From Augochlora pura (Eukaryota; Arthropoda; Insecta; Hymenoptera; Halictidae), in the NCBI RefSeq assembly GCF_028453695.1, contig NC_135775.1, positions 7,704,046 through 7,768,045 of the forward strand: DNA of 64,000 nt, read 5' to 3'. The translations under genes and the position numbers were made by a program. The stretch's first letter is position 1, and each line of letters starts with the position of its first letter. The notes under the pieces are model-generated. The model saw only the letters and a program-made list of their open reading frames with translations, did not search any database and was not told the origin of the DNA. This document shows positions 38,501-50,319 of the stretch, one piece after another.

Positions 38501-41500
38501 AACGACGAAACGGTTGTTGCAATGCGTGCCTTATTGTTCACGACGTCGTGTTTTATCGGACCGTCCTTGGAGCAGCGTGAAAACGCGTCTTACTATAACC
38601 ATGGTGGTCGCGTTAATAACTGTATTGTTCGCAAAAATTTATGGGGCTTAATCCGCGGCAAACGGCTATCCAGCGCGATCTCGCAACTCTTTCTGTACCT
38701 GTTTCGTTGGCTTGTTAAGGAGCGCTATCGATGCAGATGAATTCTCTCGCAGCTTAATCTACGATATAGGATCACATAACCTTATGATTGGGTTGTTCAT
38801 CTTGTTGCTTAATATTCCGTCTTGTTATGCATGGCTTCTTTTTTATAATTTGATCGCTCTTCTAGACTTGTATAAATTATCCATTTAATGTAAGTATTCT
38901 CGCTAGGAAAATTTTCTGAATATTGACAAGGGAGATATCTATCCATAGATATCTTTCTCGTTGGAAAGGTTGTTTATCCGACACACTTGATTCCATTTCT
39001 AAAATATCTTTTCAGTATTCGTTGAATTACCGTCTTTTGGACACAAATGTAACTCGTTAACAAACCGGAATTTCCAGTCCTACGTACCATCGATTTTCTC
39101 TGTTACTAATGACGTATCAAAGCGGAACCTATTAATTTTATCTATACGATAATTATTAGACACTTGTAAGAAAATTCTTATCGTGTTAATATTTCCGAAT
39201 AATTTTATGAAGAGAAAGTGAGAATGGTTGACGTTAACGGTCTTTCGTAAATCATAAGTTCGCAATCATTACGGAGATCGGTAATCCGTTTAATCCGTGC
39301 AATTAGTGCTCGCGCCTTCTTCGTTTACGCGCGAAAATCGTCCGGTGGATGAGCGTATGCAACGCTGTCGGGCTCATAAGTGAAACACAGGATCCCACGA
39401 TCGTATCTCTTAATTCACACCTCGATTCCAGGTCCCGGCGGAGCGAAGACAAGGCGCGGAGCGTGTGCCGAAGACAAAAGGAAGTGGATGCCGGGCCGTG
39501 GCCGGGTAAGAAGGGAAGTGTAAACAATAAAAGCCGGACGGGAGGGTTGCACGCCGGTAATCTTGTTACGGTTATGAATCGGCGTGCTCAGGATAATGCT
39601 GTCTACTCAGCGGCGGGTTAATTATATTCTCACCTCGTCGCCCGGCACCGATGAAGTCTTTCTCAGGCGTTAACACGTTCGCGATATCCCGCGGAAACTT
39701 TTCCATCCTCTAGGAAGACAATAATTAGCGAGCCGCACGAGCGGCTTCCGTCCTGCAGAGCGGCGCATTCGGATCAGCGTGCATTGTCCCGGCAACCGAG
39801 TCAGGTCATCCGTGGATCTCGATCGAAAAATCTGCATCTGGCCGCTCCCGTTGATACGCTAATTGCTGAACGCCGGCGGAACGTGTTTGTTTTGTTGCTA
39901 ATTGGATCGTCGGGCCGTGTGCTTAGGGCGGCTTAATTTCCCGATTATCTAACTAATCGGGAAGTAATAAAGCAGGGGCCCGTAGCTCCCGTGTTTGATG
40001 ATGGTGTGCCGATGCTTTTTATGCGCAATGTGTACGACTTGGACATCGACGCGTGACTCGCCGCGCGGCTTGGTACTTCGGCTGGAACGCCAATCTCCTT
40101 CTCGTTCCGTTCGAGAATGTAAGGCTGCGGAGAGATCGGCCGTGATCTTATCGCGGCCGGCCAGTGCTGTTGAAGTTAATAAACTTGTACACTTCCGGCC
40201 GTGTGTATTTTCTGCTTGCAATTTTGTTGGGAGTGGCTGCCAGCATTCTAGATTCGCCCCGAAGCTCCACCCACATTCCTAACGTCCGCGTTCATTAAGG
40301 CGGCTTTTAAGCCTACCACACGCCGAAGAGATCCAAGGGAATTGGAAAAAATGCAAATGATTTTTGCGCTTTCTGAGATATGGGCATGCATAATACAAGC
40401 CCGCGGAATGTTAATGCGGGTATCCACGAATTTGCAACCTCCGGCAAGAACGGGCCGAAAGTATTACAATAATGGACTCGTTACCGGTGTTGTTACGTAG
40501 ATCATTACTTTGGGACATCGGAACCAAACAACTCAATTTGTAAGCGACTAGCGATCCTCTTACTTTTTTCACCTGGAGAAACTACAGCCACCTGCATTTC
40601 CATTTTTCGTCTGTTTCGGTTCTATCGATTTTGTTCTGGATTCCATAGAATTTTCAATTAAGGATCTCAGTGTAATTGTTCTTGCTCATTTGTGAGATTA
40701 GAAAAATAGACAGAGAGCAACATATGAATTTATTTGTACACTCGTGTCCCACTCTTTTCCAACGCCCTTTATTAATACAGCCCTAACGCTTACCACGCAA
40801 ATACCGTGATACCATATACATAACGAAACGCGAAAGCTATTTTCGCTGATAAATGCAATAGAATAGATCTATATCTTCATTATCGTATATTAATTCCTTG
40901 TCGCAGGATATCGACTCCAACTTGTCTTATTCTTTCCTCGGTGGCCACAATGAACCTCTCCCCCCTTATTATTAATATCCCCGGCCAGGATAAATGCGCG
41001 CCCACGACGAACGCAGAAACCCTTCTGCATGCGAGCACATCATCAGCGACAACTTCAGATTGCACAGTTGTAAAATAAATCGCAAGGCAAGGGATTCGAT
41101 CCAGCGACGAAGCCGGCCGACAGCAAGCAGCGTCCACGGTCGGCGGCCAGCTCTTCCGCGCTCAAAAAATCGAGCTTGCCCTTTCATTCCGCTCCCAGTT
41201 ACTTCGGCCGCGGCTTACATACCAACGGATCGATCTCCTCGCGAGGAGGATAATCCCGTAAAGAAGCATCCGAGCGGTAGGAAGCAGAAAAAGGCGGAGA
41301 GGAAGAAGCGAGAAAGACTTGCGGCCGCGTGGAGCCAAGGGCTGCGCCCTTCCACGTAGAAGAGGAGCCGTTCTCGGGCCTAGCGTTAATTAGTTTCGCC
41401 TGAGTTAATGACTTTTTCCCTCCTAATCAGGTAATTCCGTATCTCTTTAAAATAATCTCGCCGCCCGTCCGCTAATGAAATTCTGAACTCGTTACTTACG

Positions 41501-42071
41501 CTCGCGGCCCCCATCCCACACCCCCATTCCATCCCGCTCGCTGTGTTCTTTTCCCTTTCGTATCTGCCGCCTCCCCGCGTTCCTCGTACTCCCTCTCTCT
41601 CCCTCTCTTTCCTCTCTTTTCCTTCACCGTCTATCGGTCCCCGCGAATGCGACGGCCCGCGAACGAGCATCTGCCCAAATTTTTCTTCTCGCCGAGTTTC
41701 CGCTCTGCCCGCTCGCTCCACCGGTCTCTTTTTCTCTCTCTTCCTCGGGCCCACGAAATTACGCCAGCCGGATACTGATGAAAAAGCGGCGGATTTATGA
41801 AGCAATGCCGGACCATTAAGTGTTACTTTCTACGGGCACGCACGTGCCGCGATAAGTCATGGAATGCCGGTGATAAAGTTCTTTTAACGGCTGGACAGCG
41901 GTCACTGTCGGCTACTGACAGCGAGGGGTTGTTGCGCGACGGTAATTGTCAGCCCGCACTTCTCGAATGGCTACATCGGGATTTTAGCTGTTCCTAGGCC
42001 GTAGGTGAGTTTACAGGGGAATGGTAGATGGTATGGTAAAACCGTGATATTTTGCTGAGCAATGCTATCTG
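35506..42071. other. Non-coding, alternating composition
   Basis: CpG-rich blocks at about 35.9-36.4, 37.1-38.7, 39.3-40.5 and 40.9-41.8 kb are separated by AT-rich stretches at 36.4-37.1, 38.7-39.3 and 40.5-40.9 kb. C/T-rich DNA at 41510-41640 makes Ser/Pro frames. GTAG|GTGAGT at about 42001-42009 is an isolated donor-like site with no convincing exon. Confidence 0.5.
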
Positions 42072-42162
42072 TTAACCAGTTAGCTGTTGCAATCTCTTTG
42101 TAAAGCGTGTAAGTTACTGTATATGATTTTCTTTGTATTTCGTTTAAATACATAATAAATAA

Positions 42163-42271
42163 CTAACCAGCCAGCTGTTTTTGACGAGTGTACTCATCGT
42201 GGAGAAATGACTACGTTTTGTATTATGACGAATCTACTCGTCAAAGACGGAGGGTTCGTCAAGACGTTTAA
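42163..42271 (+). mobile_element. Compact TTAA-type MITE, family 3, copy 2
   Basis: It begins CTAACCAGCCAGCTG (a mutated TTAACCAG end) and continues GACGAGTGTACTCATCGTGG, then ACGTTTTGTATTATGACGA and ATCTACTCGTC. Read against the minus strand of 46116-46225, the core aligns base for base over about 50 bases with scattered differences. The right end is either AGGGTT at 42256 or TTAA at 42268-42271. A further TTAACCAGTTAGCTGTTG end lies at 42072, so a third damaged copy may adjoin it. Confidence 0.6.
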
Positions 42272-42591
42272 CCCTCGACGACTTTAGCAGGGTAGATTTC
42301 TACGGACGCGTAATATTAGTATACATAACTTCAGTAGTATCGTTGCTTCTTGGGTAAATAAATAAAATATGGAATCAAGATAATAAATATGATATTTTAC
42401 TATATTTTATTGTGTTCGATGATATATCAGTCTCTTATTTTACCTAAAACAATTATTTCTAAATATAAAACCAGCTCAGATATTTACACTTTGTCGGTAT
42501 ATGTTAATTTTTTAATTTTATACCGTATTATTATCATTATTATTGTACACATTTGGTTAGCTTGTCGCCTACATTTAATTTTTCTGATATT

Positions 42592-42799
42592 TTAACACTA
42601 AACCTACCAGCGCTAAAAATGTATTTCATGTTTTACAAGAACAAAAATACGTCAGTTATTTCATCCATTTTTATTATGTACGTTCGACTTAAGAAATTTA
42701 TTTAATTATGTCCTACTGCAGTGTCTCTACATTTCCAGCAATTTTAAAATGAGAAATGTAAAATCGATCATTTGACCACCATAGTAGATTTAGTGCCAA
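42592..42799 (+). mobile_element. TTAA-type MITE, family 2, copy 1
   Basis: The left end is TTAACACTAAACCTACC (42592-42608). The right end, AGTAGATTTAGTGCCAA (about 42783-42799), is the decayed inverted complement of the left, with roughly 13 of 17 matching. It is preceded by TCATTTGACCACC, a subterminal feature of this type of element. There is no coding capacity. The interior around 42691-42775 (AAGAAATTTATT, then CAATTTTAAAATGAGAAATGT) recurs near 45.47-45.56 kb, supporting a repeat family. Confidence 0.65.
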
Positions 42800-44448
42800 A
42801 CAAACCAGTCTCCGTACTTCTATCTCCAAACTCGCGATAATTACAGTGTTCCTCAGCACAAAATGACGATCCTCCAACAAAATGATGATGTACAATCTTA
42901 AACACTGTTTTGCTTGAACAGAATAGGTCTGCGAAGCAACAGTGAAAATAAGTGGCTGGAACAAAAAGGTGTACCCAAGAATCCTGCATTCCAGAATCGA
43001 TAAAAAAGACAATAAAATATCTTCCCCTGACTAGTTGTTTTTTCAAACCCTCCTTCTCTCGATCGCCAGAATTCACCCAGTCATCGTTCCCAGGAGTTTC
43101 TTACTGGGTCACCATGATTCGTTCCAACCGTTCGCGAACGTTCAACCGCGTGGGCGTCGCGATACCAAGAGTCTGTCGTTTCCATCGACATCGGTTTCAC
43201 CTCGCGCAGCCGCAATAATGATCGCCGGGTTAAAGGAACAATTCGAGGCACGGTAACGACGCGTCGCGCCGAGTACAAAGCGCACTTTTCTCGAGAACCC
43301 CACCCAATGTTCGCGTGACTGGTCGCGTGATCGATATAGGTCCAACCATTCGGCTCGTCGCCTTGGAAAGCGCTTGAAAAACTTCTTGCCGGTTGTGCCT
43401 TGTGGATTTCTCTCAACCTTCGGAACAAAAATTTATCAAATCTCGCAGCGTAACCCAATTTTGCCAACAGTTCGGGCAACGCTGAATTTAAGAAAACGAA
43501 TGGAGATAATCGAAAAGGAATAACCCTCTTCGCTGTGAATAAGAACGACGCGGAGATATTAAAAAATGAAATTGCTTGCGTACGAACGCGCATGAAATCG
43601 CTAACGTGATAGAAGAACGAGACTGATCGTCGACGGATAATGCTTCATACTTTCTCCTTCGGGTAGGCATCGTCGTAAATTCCTCGTGCTTACGCCGGAT
43701 TAAATTTAATTTAACGGCCGTTCGGCGAACAGGACCGTCTTTTAATTAAAGTTCAAGGGGCAGCGGTGTTCCGCGCGGGGTCACGATAAAACATGATTAT
43801 TTGTGCGTTACTTTTCGCGTAACAAGACAGTTACACGCAGGCTATAATGTACACGGGCCGGGCACGAGAGCCCTGACGATCGCCATCTTGACCGAACTAA
43901 CCGCGTACACAGAGGTAAACGATGGCCGCGCAGGTGGTGTGCATTATCTGTCACTCACACCAGCGGATGCACAGAACCGTGAGTTCACCATGGCTTCCCG
44001 CGCGAGCCCCATAACGAGCCTATGATTGCCTTGGTTGGTCGGTTCTCTCGAAATAATCGGCCCCAACCCCCTCGGGGCGAACCGAGTCTACACCCCCTTT
44101 TCGATTCGTCGCCAGGTGATGGGATTCCGGACCTCGCTGTGATTGTAACAAGCGCGTGACTTATCCGCTCGCTCTAATACCCTTCTAAACACCGCTATTC
44201 GAATCACATAACGATTAATTTGGCATTTGAAAGATTTTTCTAGTATACGCATCACCAATTTGGAGTATATTTTGCTGAAATTGTAATTTTATCATACAAA
44301 ATTGAACTGAAGTAACAATCATTGTACTGTTGTAAAATTTTATAGAGATTAGTAAATAAATTATAAATTACAAACAGAATGTTTTAGAATTTTATTTCAG
44401 TTAATTTCAGCTAATGATTTATACCAAAAAACATTCTGTGCAGGGTGC
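42800..44448. other. Non-coding between MITEs; one long minus frame of doubtful status
   Basis: A minus-strand frame is open over 43081-43593 and further upstream to about 43656. It is about 170-190 codons with mixed composition (for example ALPELLAKLGYAARFDKFL). No motif, splice site or promoter supports it, and other frames overlap it. Confidence 0.4.
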
Positions 44449-44699
44449 TTAATCCCTTGCACTATAAGAACGAGTCAGACTCGTGATAAAGATTCCATGT
44501 AACATCTGCTAAGTATGAATATTATTAATTTCTTCTTAATTGAAATCAAAATTAATTTCTTTGTTATTAAAGTCTAGGAACGGAATTAAATAAAGGCAAT
44601 ACAAGAAACAAAAATTACCTTGTTCTATTAAGAAAAATATTAGGGACAACTAAGTGCTAATGAAGACAGTGTGAAAGGAGTCATAGTGCAAGGGGTTAA
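44449..44699 (+). mobile_element. piggyBac-type MITE, family 1, copy 1
   Basis: The element is bounded by TTAA on both sides (44449-44452 and 44696-44699), the target-site duplication of the piggyBac superfamily. The left end reads TTAATCCCTTGCACTAT and the right end, read inward on the other strand, TTAACCCCTTGCACTAT, a terminal inverted repeat with one mismatch. The subterminal motif GAGTCAGACTCGTGA follows the left end. The interior is AT-rich with no transposase frame, so it is non-autonomous. A second copy at 53016-53248 in the opposite orientation shares both ends, which confirms the boundaries. Confidence 0.85.
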
Positions 44700-45394
44700 G
44701 CTTCTTCTAAGGACAATTTACTGAATCGTCGGAGCCAAATTTTTGTTTACCAAAATTGCAGCAACAAAAATGTTACTTCCTCCATCTTCCGGAGCAAGGA
44801 AGACCTCACGGCACCGGAGAACCATACCTTTTACGACGGGTCGAGAATTTACGAGGATCCGCGGCGGTACATCGCGCGAATCTCCAGCAGGGGCGTCCCG
44901 ATCGCAAAAAAGGGGCTCAAGTTTTCGTGGCTATGAAGATTCAGCGCGCCAAGCGACGAGAGAGACTCGTCGACCCGTCAATGTGAAACATCACCGAGGC
45001 GCACCGCAAATAGAACCGATGGGATTTTGTTGCCGCGTACTCGAAATACGCGTGTCACTCCCGTAGACGTTTACAATTCCCCGCCTCGGGAACGACATCT
45101 CAGTCCTCCTTCCCGTTCCCCTTATGTTTGCGCGACTAAACGCGAGCCCGGCTCCTCTTCTTCGAACATAGATAAATCAGAGATCGTATCCTCCGCGATG
45201 GAGCAAATGCGATAAATTTAGTGGTAACGCGGGCTACGTTGAAGTCGGTATTCAGCCTTGAAGACCCTTATTACGCTGTCCGACGAAAGGTCCCGTATCC
45301 TCTGAAATCGAATTTCAAGCCGAGACAGAAATGCCATTTTCAATCTCTTCGTCGCGGTTTCACTTTAACGATAGATCTAATCAAATTGAATACT

Positions 45395-45570
45395 AGTGTT
45401 CATTTATAAGAATGTTGAGACTGATTTTATTTTGATCTCGCACCGTTCTTGTTGTACTGTATGCTTAATTAAGAAATTTATTCAGCTATTAATTGTGAAG
45501 GAATTGTTGCAATGTCTGCAATTTTAGAATAAAAATGTGAATTCGATTAGTTTGGCCTGCCTGGCACGTT
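45395..45570 (+). mobile_element. MITE family 2, diverged partial copy
   Basis: The stretch from about 45471 (AAGAAATTTATTC, then GCAATGTCTGCAATTTTAG and AATGTGAATTCGAT) parallels the interior of the element at 42592-42799 in the same order and spacing. Neither terminal repeat is intact. Boundaries are approximate. Confidence 0.4.
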
Positions 45571-45629
45571 CATTCTTCAAACTTAGCAGCAAATCTATCA
45601 GACACTAATAATAATCAACGTGTGTTTCT

Positions 45630-45790
45630 TTATAAGAATAAGAAGACTGAATTTCTACAAACATTTCGTCACTTTTATCATACAGCATGCTCAAATTCAA
45701 AAGATAGTTCTATTATTGATATTCTATAATGAGCAGTTTTAAGAGAAAAATATGGAACCAGTCATTTTGACCAGCGCGTAGGGTTGACAT
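45630..45790 (+). mobile_element. MITE family 2, second diverged fragment with right end
   Basis: The segment starts with ATAAGAATAAGAAGACTGA, similar to the preceding partial copy. It ends with GGAACCAGTCATTTTGACC, then AGCGCG and TAGGGTTGACA, which resembles the subterminal GTCATTTTGAC plus decayed GGTAGGTTTAGTGTTAA right end of this family. The left part is degraded. The assignment is inference from pattern similarity. Confidence 0.35.
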
Positions 45791-46115
45791 GAATCTTGTA
45801 TAAGGAGTTAAAATCATATTTGATTCTTTGAATATTGTATATCATTTATAGTTAATATCGTGGTTGCATCGTGGTTGCATTTACTAAAAAAAGATGCGAA
45901 AAGTCTGCGAATGCAAAGGTATCTCTCATGTTTGCTATCCTGAAAACACACTTTCCACGGTGTCATCAACTTTGACTATCTAAGCAGTGCTCGTATCGTC
46001 ATCGCAAAAATTAAGCGACGATGAGAGCATCACCTAACTCCAGACTACATCATCTTGTCTTCCAATGATTAAAAATCTTAAATTTTACGAACACGTTCTA
46101 GTGTTTACTAAAATT

Positions 46116-46225
46116 GCAATTTACTCAGCAAATTTTTATACACGACGAGTATACTCGTCATGACGCAAAATATTGCCACTTTTTCGTGACGAGTGTGCAC
46201 ACGTGAGAACGAGGTGACTGGTTAA
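46116..46225 (-). mobile_element. Compact TTAA-type MITE, family 3, copy 1
   Basis: The right end is GTGACTGGTTAA with TTAA at 46222-46225. Inside are the perfect palindrome GACGAGTATACTCGTC (46144-46159), ATGACGCAAAATATTGCC, and a second half-palindrome GACGAGTGTGCAC (about 46188-46200). Read on the minus strand, the core matches the element at 42163-42271 in order and spacing. The left terminus is degraded and its position is approximate. Confidence 0.6.
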
Positions 46226-46600
46226 GATCCTGCGAAGCCTAGAGCATCCTCTTAACGAGAATCCTGACACATAATGGGCCCGCGAACCTCCTCGCCACGG
46301 GATCGCGCGAAATTCCGAATGAAATGGCTTGGCGTTTCGCGGGACCTGCGAGGGGGAGGGAGGAGAGGGAAGGAGGGAGGCAGCAGGGTGGCAAGGGACA
46401 GGCCGAAAATTCTTCTTCCGAGTACGTCAGCGTAGTTCCGTAAGTCGAGGCGCGGACAAAAGAGAGGAGCGTCATCCGCGGCGGGAGGCGAAAAGGAACG
46501 CGGAGACGGGCGAAGAGGGAATGGAATTCCGCAGCGACGAATTCCGGAATTCCAGCCGGCGTCTTCGGCGTCACGGGATACGGAGAGCCCGGCCGGCTCT

Positions 46601-46632
<32 letters not shown>

Positions 46633-47685
46633 CCCGTACATGCACGTACGAGGACGCGTCCCGAATAACCGTTTACCGTTCAGCTTAGGAATGTTACGAA
46701 CCGTGGCTCGGAACCGTGGCGCGGGCTTGCAAATTGTTCCCACGTTGCGCGACGCGCCGCGCCGAGCCGAGCCCGAACCGAGCCGCGCGCCACGGCAGCC
46801 GTTGTCAAGAAATTTCCCAGGGGCCCTCCTCCGACGCTCACTGGCATACTGAGCGACCGGATCCGCGAGGTTCCGTCTAGGCGACGGAAAGGCGACTATC
46901 TTCTGTCCGGCGCGCCGCGTGTTGCTTCTCCGTTTACGCCGAGGACCACATGATAACCCTTGTACCACAAAATCATCCGAATTCGGGACAAAACTCTCAT
47001 TAAAGGGCTTGGACTGAGTAAGCAGGATACACTTTCGATCTTCTAATTTTCAGTTTAGATGGCTTTACCGAATGGATCTGCCGAATACGGGCCAGCACCT
47101 TAATTTAGGACCCAATTTACTTTATACTCGAATGATCTATTTGGTGATGAAAACCCTTAGTTATATAAAACAAATAACATTTTAAAAGAATTAGTAGACT
47201 TAGTCTAGCAGCCTGTACCAGTGACTAAGATAAAGGAGATGATTAAAATGTTAAGATAAGTCTCGGATAGATCGCGGACCTCTATGCAACATAAAAGCTT
47301 CCATCATCAATTTCAAGAGATAGGAATTGGATAAGAATGTACTTCTTGTCTTCATAATTCTAATTCCTTTAGAAATAGCATGCTACGTTCGTCTGGTTAA
47401 TGCTCTTCCTATTTTGTGTTTCATGTTACCATTTTTCTCACAAATGCATGATATCCGCAGTCTAGCCACGAACCTCAGCGATAGATGAGATAAAAGAGCT
47501 ACTACAGAAGTCTGCAAAGAGGTTAAAATTCATACTTAAGCAATATATGCAATTAAAACGACCGTACAAATTGCCCTGGAATTCAGGAAATAAAAATGAT
47601 AACGTTCACGTCATCAAATCATACGAAAATAAGTGCATTTACTAATGCCACATGTGATATTTTAACATTAATTAAATAGAACTAG
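46226..47685. other. Non-coding, CpG-rich then AT-rich
   Basis: 46.25-46.97 kb is CpG- and purine-rich with the CT repeat and a duplicated GAACCGTGGC near 46698-46720. 46.97-47.68 kb is AT-rich with nothing recognised. Confidence 0.55.
46598..46633. repeat. (CT)n microsatellite
   Basis: A CT run interrupted once by GC. The minus frame of 238 codons over 46252-46968 reads Arg/Glu through it and is an artefact. Confidence 0.95.
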
Positions 47686-48186
47686 ATTCCGTCTGCACTT
47701 GAATTCAAAGGGCTAACACCGCCAGAAATACGACAAACATGTGCCTTTCTCAGGACAGGCGTTGACAACTTAGAGGCAAGACCGACTTCAGCAAGTCGCC
47801 TCCGTAACGTCCAAAAAAATATGAAGATACTTGATAAATTAGAAGTCGACAAGACTCGGTTATCCGTTTCCCGTAATCATTACGAACAATTCTTCCTCCT
47901 AAAGATATGCGAACTGGTCAGAAACGGAACCTCTGGAGAGTCCGACCTGAGAAGAATCAACGCATCATCATGGGCCAGCGACGAGGAGAAATTACAAGCT
48001 GCGAGGACAAATCAGTCAATCAACAAGGGGGAAAGCGAGACGAAAGTGGTTCTTTTAACGAAGCGTGTCCAGAGAGACGGGCATCCATCGTCGAGGCAAG
48101 GGTCCTTCGTCCTAGAACATGTCGCCACGGTGTCGCCGTGGCCGTGCCCGCGCGAGCGCGATATAACGGATTGTCGAGCCCGGTAG
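47686..48186 (+). CDS. Unrecognised 166-codon open frame
   Basis: The frame is open from just after a TAG at 47683 to a TAG at 48184-48186. Its first ATG is at 47821, giving 121 residues. Composition of the first 110 residues is ordinary (for example GLTPPEIRQTCAFL, KILDKLEVDKTRLSV and HYEQFFLLKICELV), unlike the Arg/Pro-rich artefacts elsewhere. The last 30 residues drift into CpG-rich sequence and look artefactual. No family is recognised and no clear acceptor or donor was found. A frame of this length may arise by chance in a 64-kb window, so this is a candidate only. Confidence 0.2.
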   Translation: MPSALEFKGLTPPEIRQTCAFLRTGVDNLEARPTSASRLRNVQKNMKILDKLEVDKTRLSVSRNHYEQFFLLKICELVRNGTSGESDLRRINASSWASDEEKLQAARTNQSINKGESETKVVLLTKRVQRDGHPSSRQGSFVLEHVATVSPWPCPRERDITDCRAR

Positions 48187-48334
48187 AAGTTAGTGGTAGC
48201 TGTCCGAACGGTTGAAAAGCTTATATAGGCACTCCGGATTGCCATTCGGTCGTCCGCGGCCAGCTAATCGGGGGGAATTAGATGAATATCTTACCTGGAA
48301 ATCGGGACCAAGAGAGGCCGGCACGAGAGGAGCC

Positions 48335-48396
48335 GGGAGGAGGAGGAGGAGGAGGAGGAGGAGGAAGAGAGGAGGAAGAGAGGAGGCGAGAGGAGG
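48335..48396. repeat. (GGA)n microsatellite
   Basis: An uninterrupted GGA core followed by imperfect AGAGGAGG units. Confidence 0.95.
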
Positions 48397-50102
48397 CGGC
48401 CGGATCGGCGGTTACGCGACGGAGACGGAAACGGCGAAAGAGAAATGGACGGGGAGGAGGGAGGAGTCTTTGGTCGGTAATATAGTGGCCGTGGCGATCG
48501 CAATAACTTACTTTGAATAAATGAAACGCCGTCCCCGGGCCGCCGCGCCGTTCCGAACGCGAGTCAGGTTTCGCCGGGAGAGCGGCAGCAGTCCTTCAAC
48601 AGGACAATGTTTTAAGCGTTCGCCAAAATAAACGACGTCGCGTCGCGATCGCTCCGCTCCGATCCCTGCCGCACCGGCCAGTTTCGCCTGTCAACGTCGT
48701 TCGGTCTAGGATACCCTAACGTCCAGAAACCGATCTGGAATCGCGGCCCCCGCCGCTGACAGCAGTTCCTGTCGTTCCTGGTTTGGATACATGGACTGTC
48801 CGCGGGCAAATTTTCGGTCGAGGTTGCGTGGGATAAATCGTTCGCAGATACCACTAATAACTGCTATTACCAACGCGGTGGATGGCTGATACATTGGCTG
48901 CGATTTCCCTAATGATACCAGCGAATTTTTCTTTGTCCTTCAACATTCACATTTGAAAAGTGATGAGCTCGGCGCTGTCGATATCCGTAGTTATACGAGA
49001 ATATACGCAAGTTAAATATTGAACAAATAAATAAATGATTTCTGTATGACGCGTAACCAAGTTCCGTGGTGGAGATAATTGAATGGCCGTCTAGAAGAAG
49101 GGAGAACGTGGCAGCTCGTAGATTGTAACTAACTACAGAAGCGCTTGTGCACCATGATCCTCTCCTTTTGAGGAAGAAATAATAATAATAATTCAATCGT
49201 TATTTGGAACTCTGTACCAATTTTTCGGAAGGTACCCATCCCATTTTCCTATCGTCTCCGTATCGATACCTTCCCGTTGCGCGAACGCCTTCCGACGAAA
49301 TTTGAGAAAGGGGACGACGAAGGGACTCGTGTCCCGTCCTTTTGTAATCGATTACTGTCCGGCAGTCCCTGTCGAAACGTAAGAGCGTCGAAGTTCGCAG
49401 CGCCCAGATTTACGTATAGAGCAGCGCTGCCTGTCAAAGTAGAAACAGACTGTGCCGGTCCTCCGTAAATTACGAGACAGCCGGGGCCATCTTTTACATG
49501 CAACAACGCGCAGGATTTTCAGCCATTGTATCGGCCGAGGCCTGCCCTTTGATAAGTCACTGGCTGACTAACGAAGCCTAAAGGTGGTTCGCCGGTTTTC
49601 ACCCGTCCCTCTCGCCTTCGTCCACGTCTCCCTCGTCGTACCCTCTCGCCGTCTTCCTATTTCTTTAGCCCCGTCGTCCCCTGTGCGAGACGACTCCGTG
49701 GTCGTCTTTAATCGACCACCGCTGATTTAGATCCGACCGAGCGATCCCTGACATCGGGACGAGTAATTAGGATTCAAGCTCGTGCGTCGATCGAGACTTT
49801 TAGATTACGCCGGGACCTGTCCCCGGATTTTTCAGCGAAACCGACCCGGGCCATTTTGTAAACCGGTGTAGAATGGAAACTACCTTCCCGAAGAATGCGC
49901 TTGATATTCACGGTACCCACCGACCCTCGTACGTTCTCCAGAAAATTCAGACGTTTCCTATCTATGCGGATACTCCGAAACTTTTCCCCCCCTTTCTGCT
50001 CGTTTTCTAGGATTTCTTCCTTTTCGACGTTGTAAATGGAGCACAATTTGTCGATCTTCCAGAGTTTGCTGTGTAGAAATTTCTATATATAACTTGCTAT
50101 AT
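48397..50102. other. Non-coding
   Basis: 48.4-48.85 and 49.25-50.0 kb are CpG-bearing; 48.9-49.25 kb is AT-rich. Only short frames. Confidence 0.55.
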
Positions 50103-50183
50103 ATATTTTCTTTAACATTAGAACAAAGATGCTCGATGATTAATATTTTCTTTAACATTAGAACAAATATGCTCGATGCTTAA
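50103..50183. repeat. 40-bp tandem duplication
   Basis: Two adjacent copies with a 40-base period, each reading TTTAACATTAGAACAAA then a short variable position and TGCTCGATG. Copies start at about 50103 and 50143 and differ at only a few bases, so the duplication is fairly recent. Confidence 0.85.
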
Positions 50184-50319
50184 CCTTTCATTCGCACATA
50201 GGCTATTAAATAGATGCATCTCATGTGCCGAACTCCCGAAAACAGTTGAGACTTTTTTAAGTATATTGTTAAGTACAATACTATATTTTAAGTACGTGTT
50301 GCAGCCGTATTCAAAATTG

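Noticed and set aside
43081..43656. 170-190 codon minus-strand frame with fairly mixed composition
   Set aside because: No recognised motif, no splice or promoter signal, and overlap by other frames; a frame of this size can occur by chance in 64 kb.
46252..46968. 238-codon minus-strand open frame
   Set aside because: It reads through a CT microsatellite and has Arg/Pro/Ser bias; other frames overlap it on both strands.
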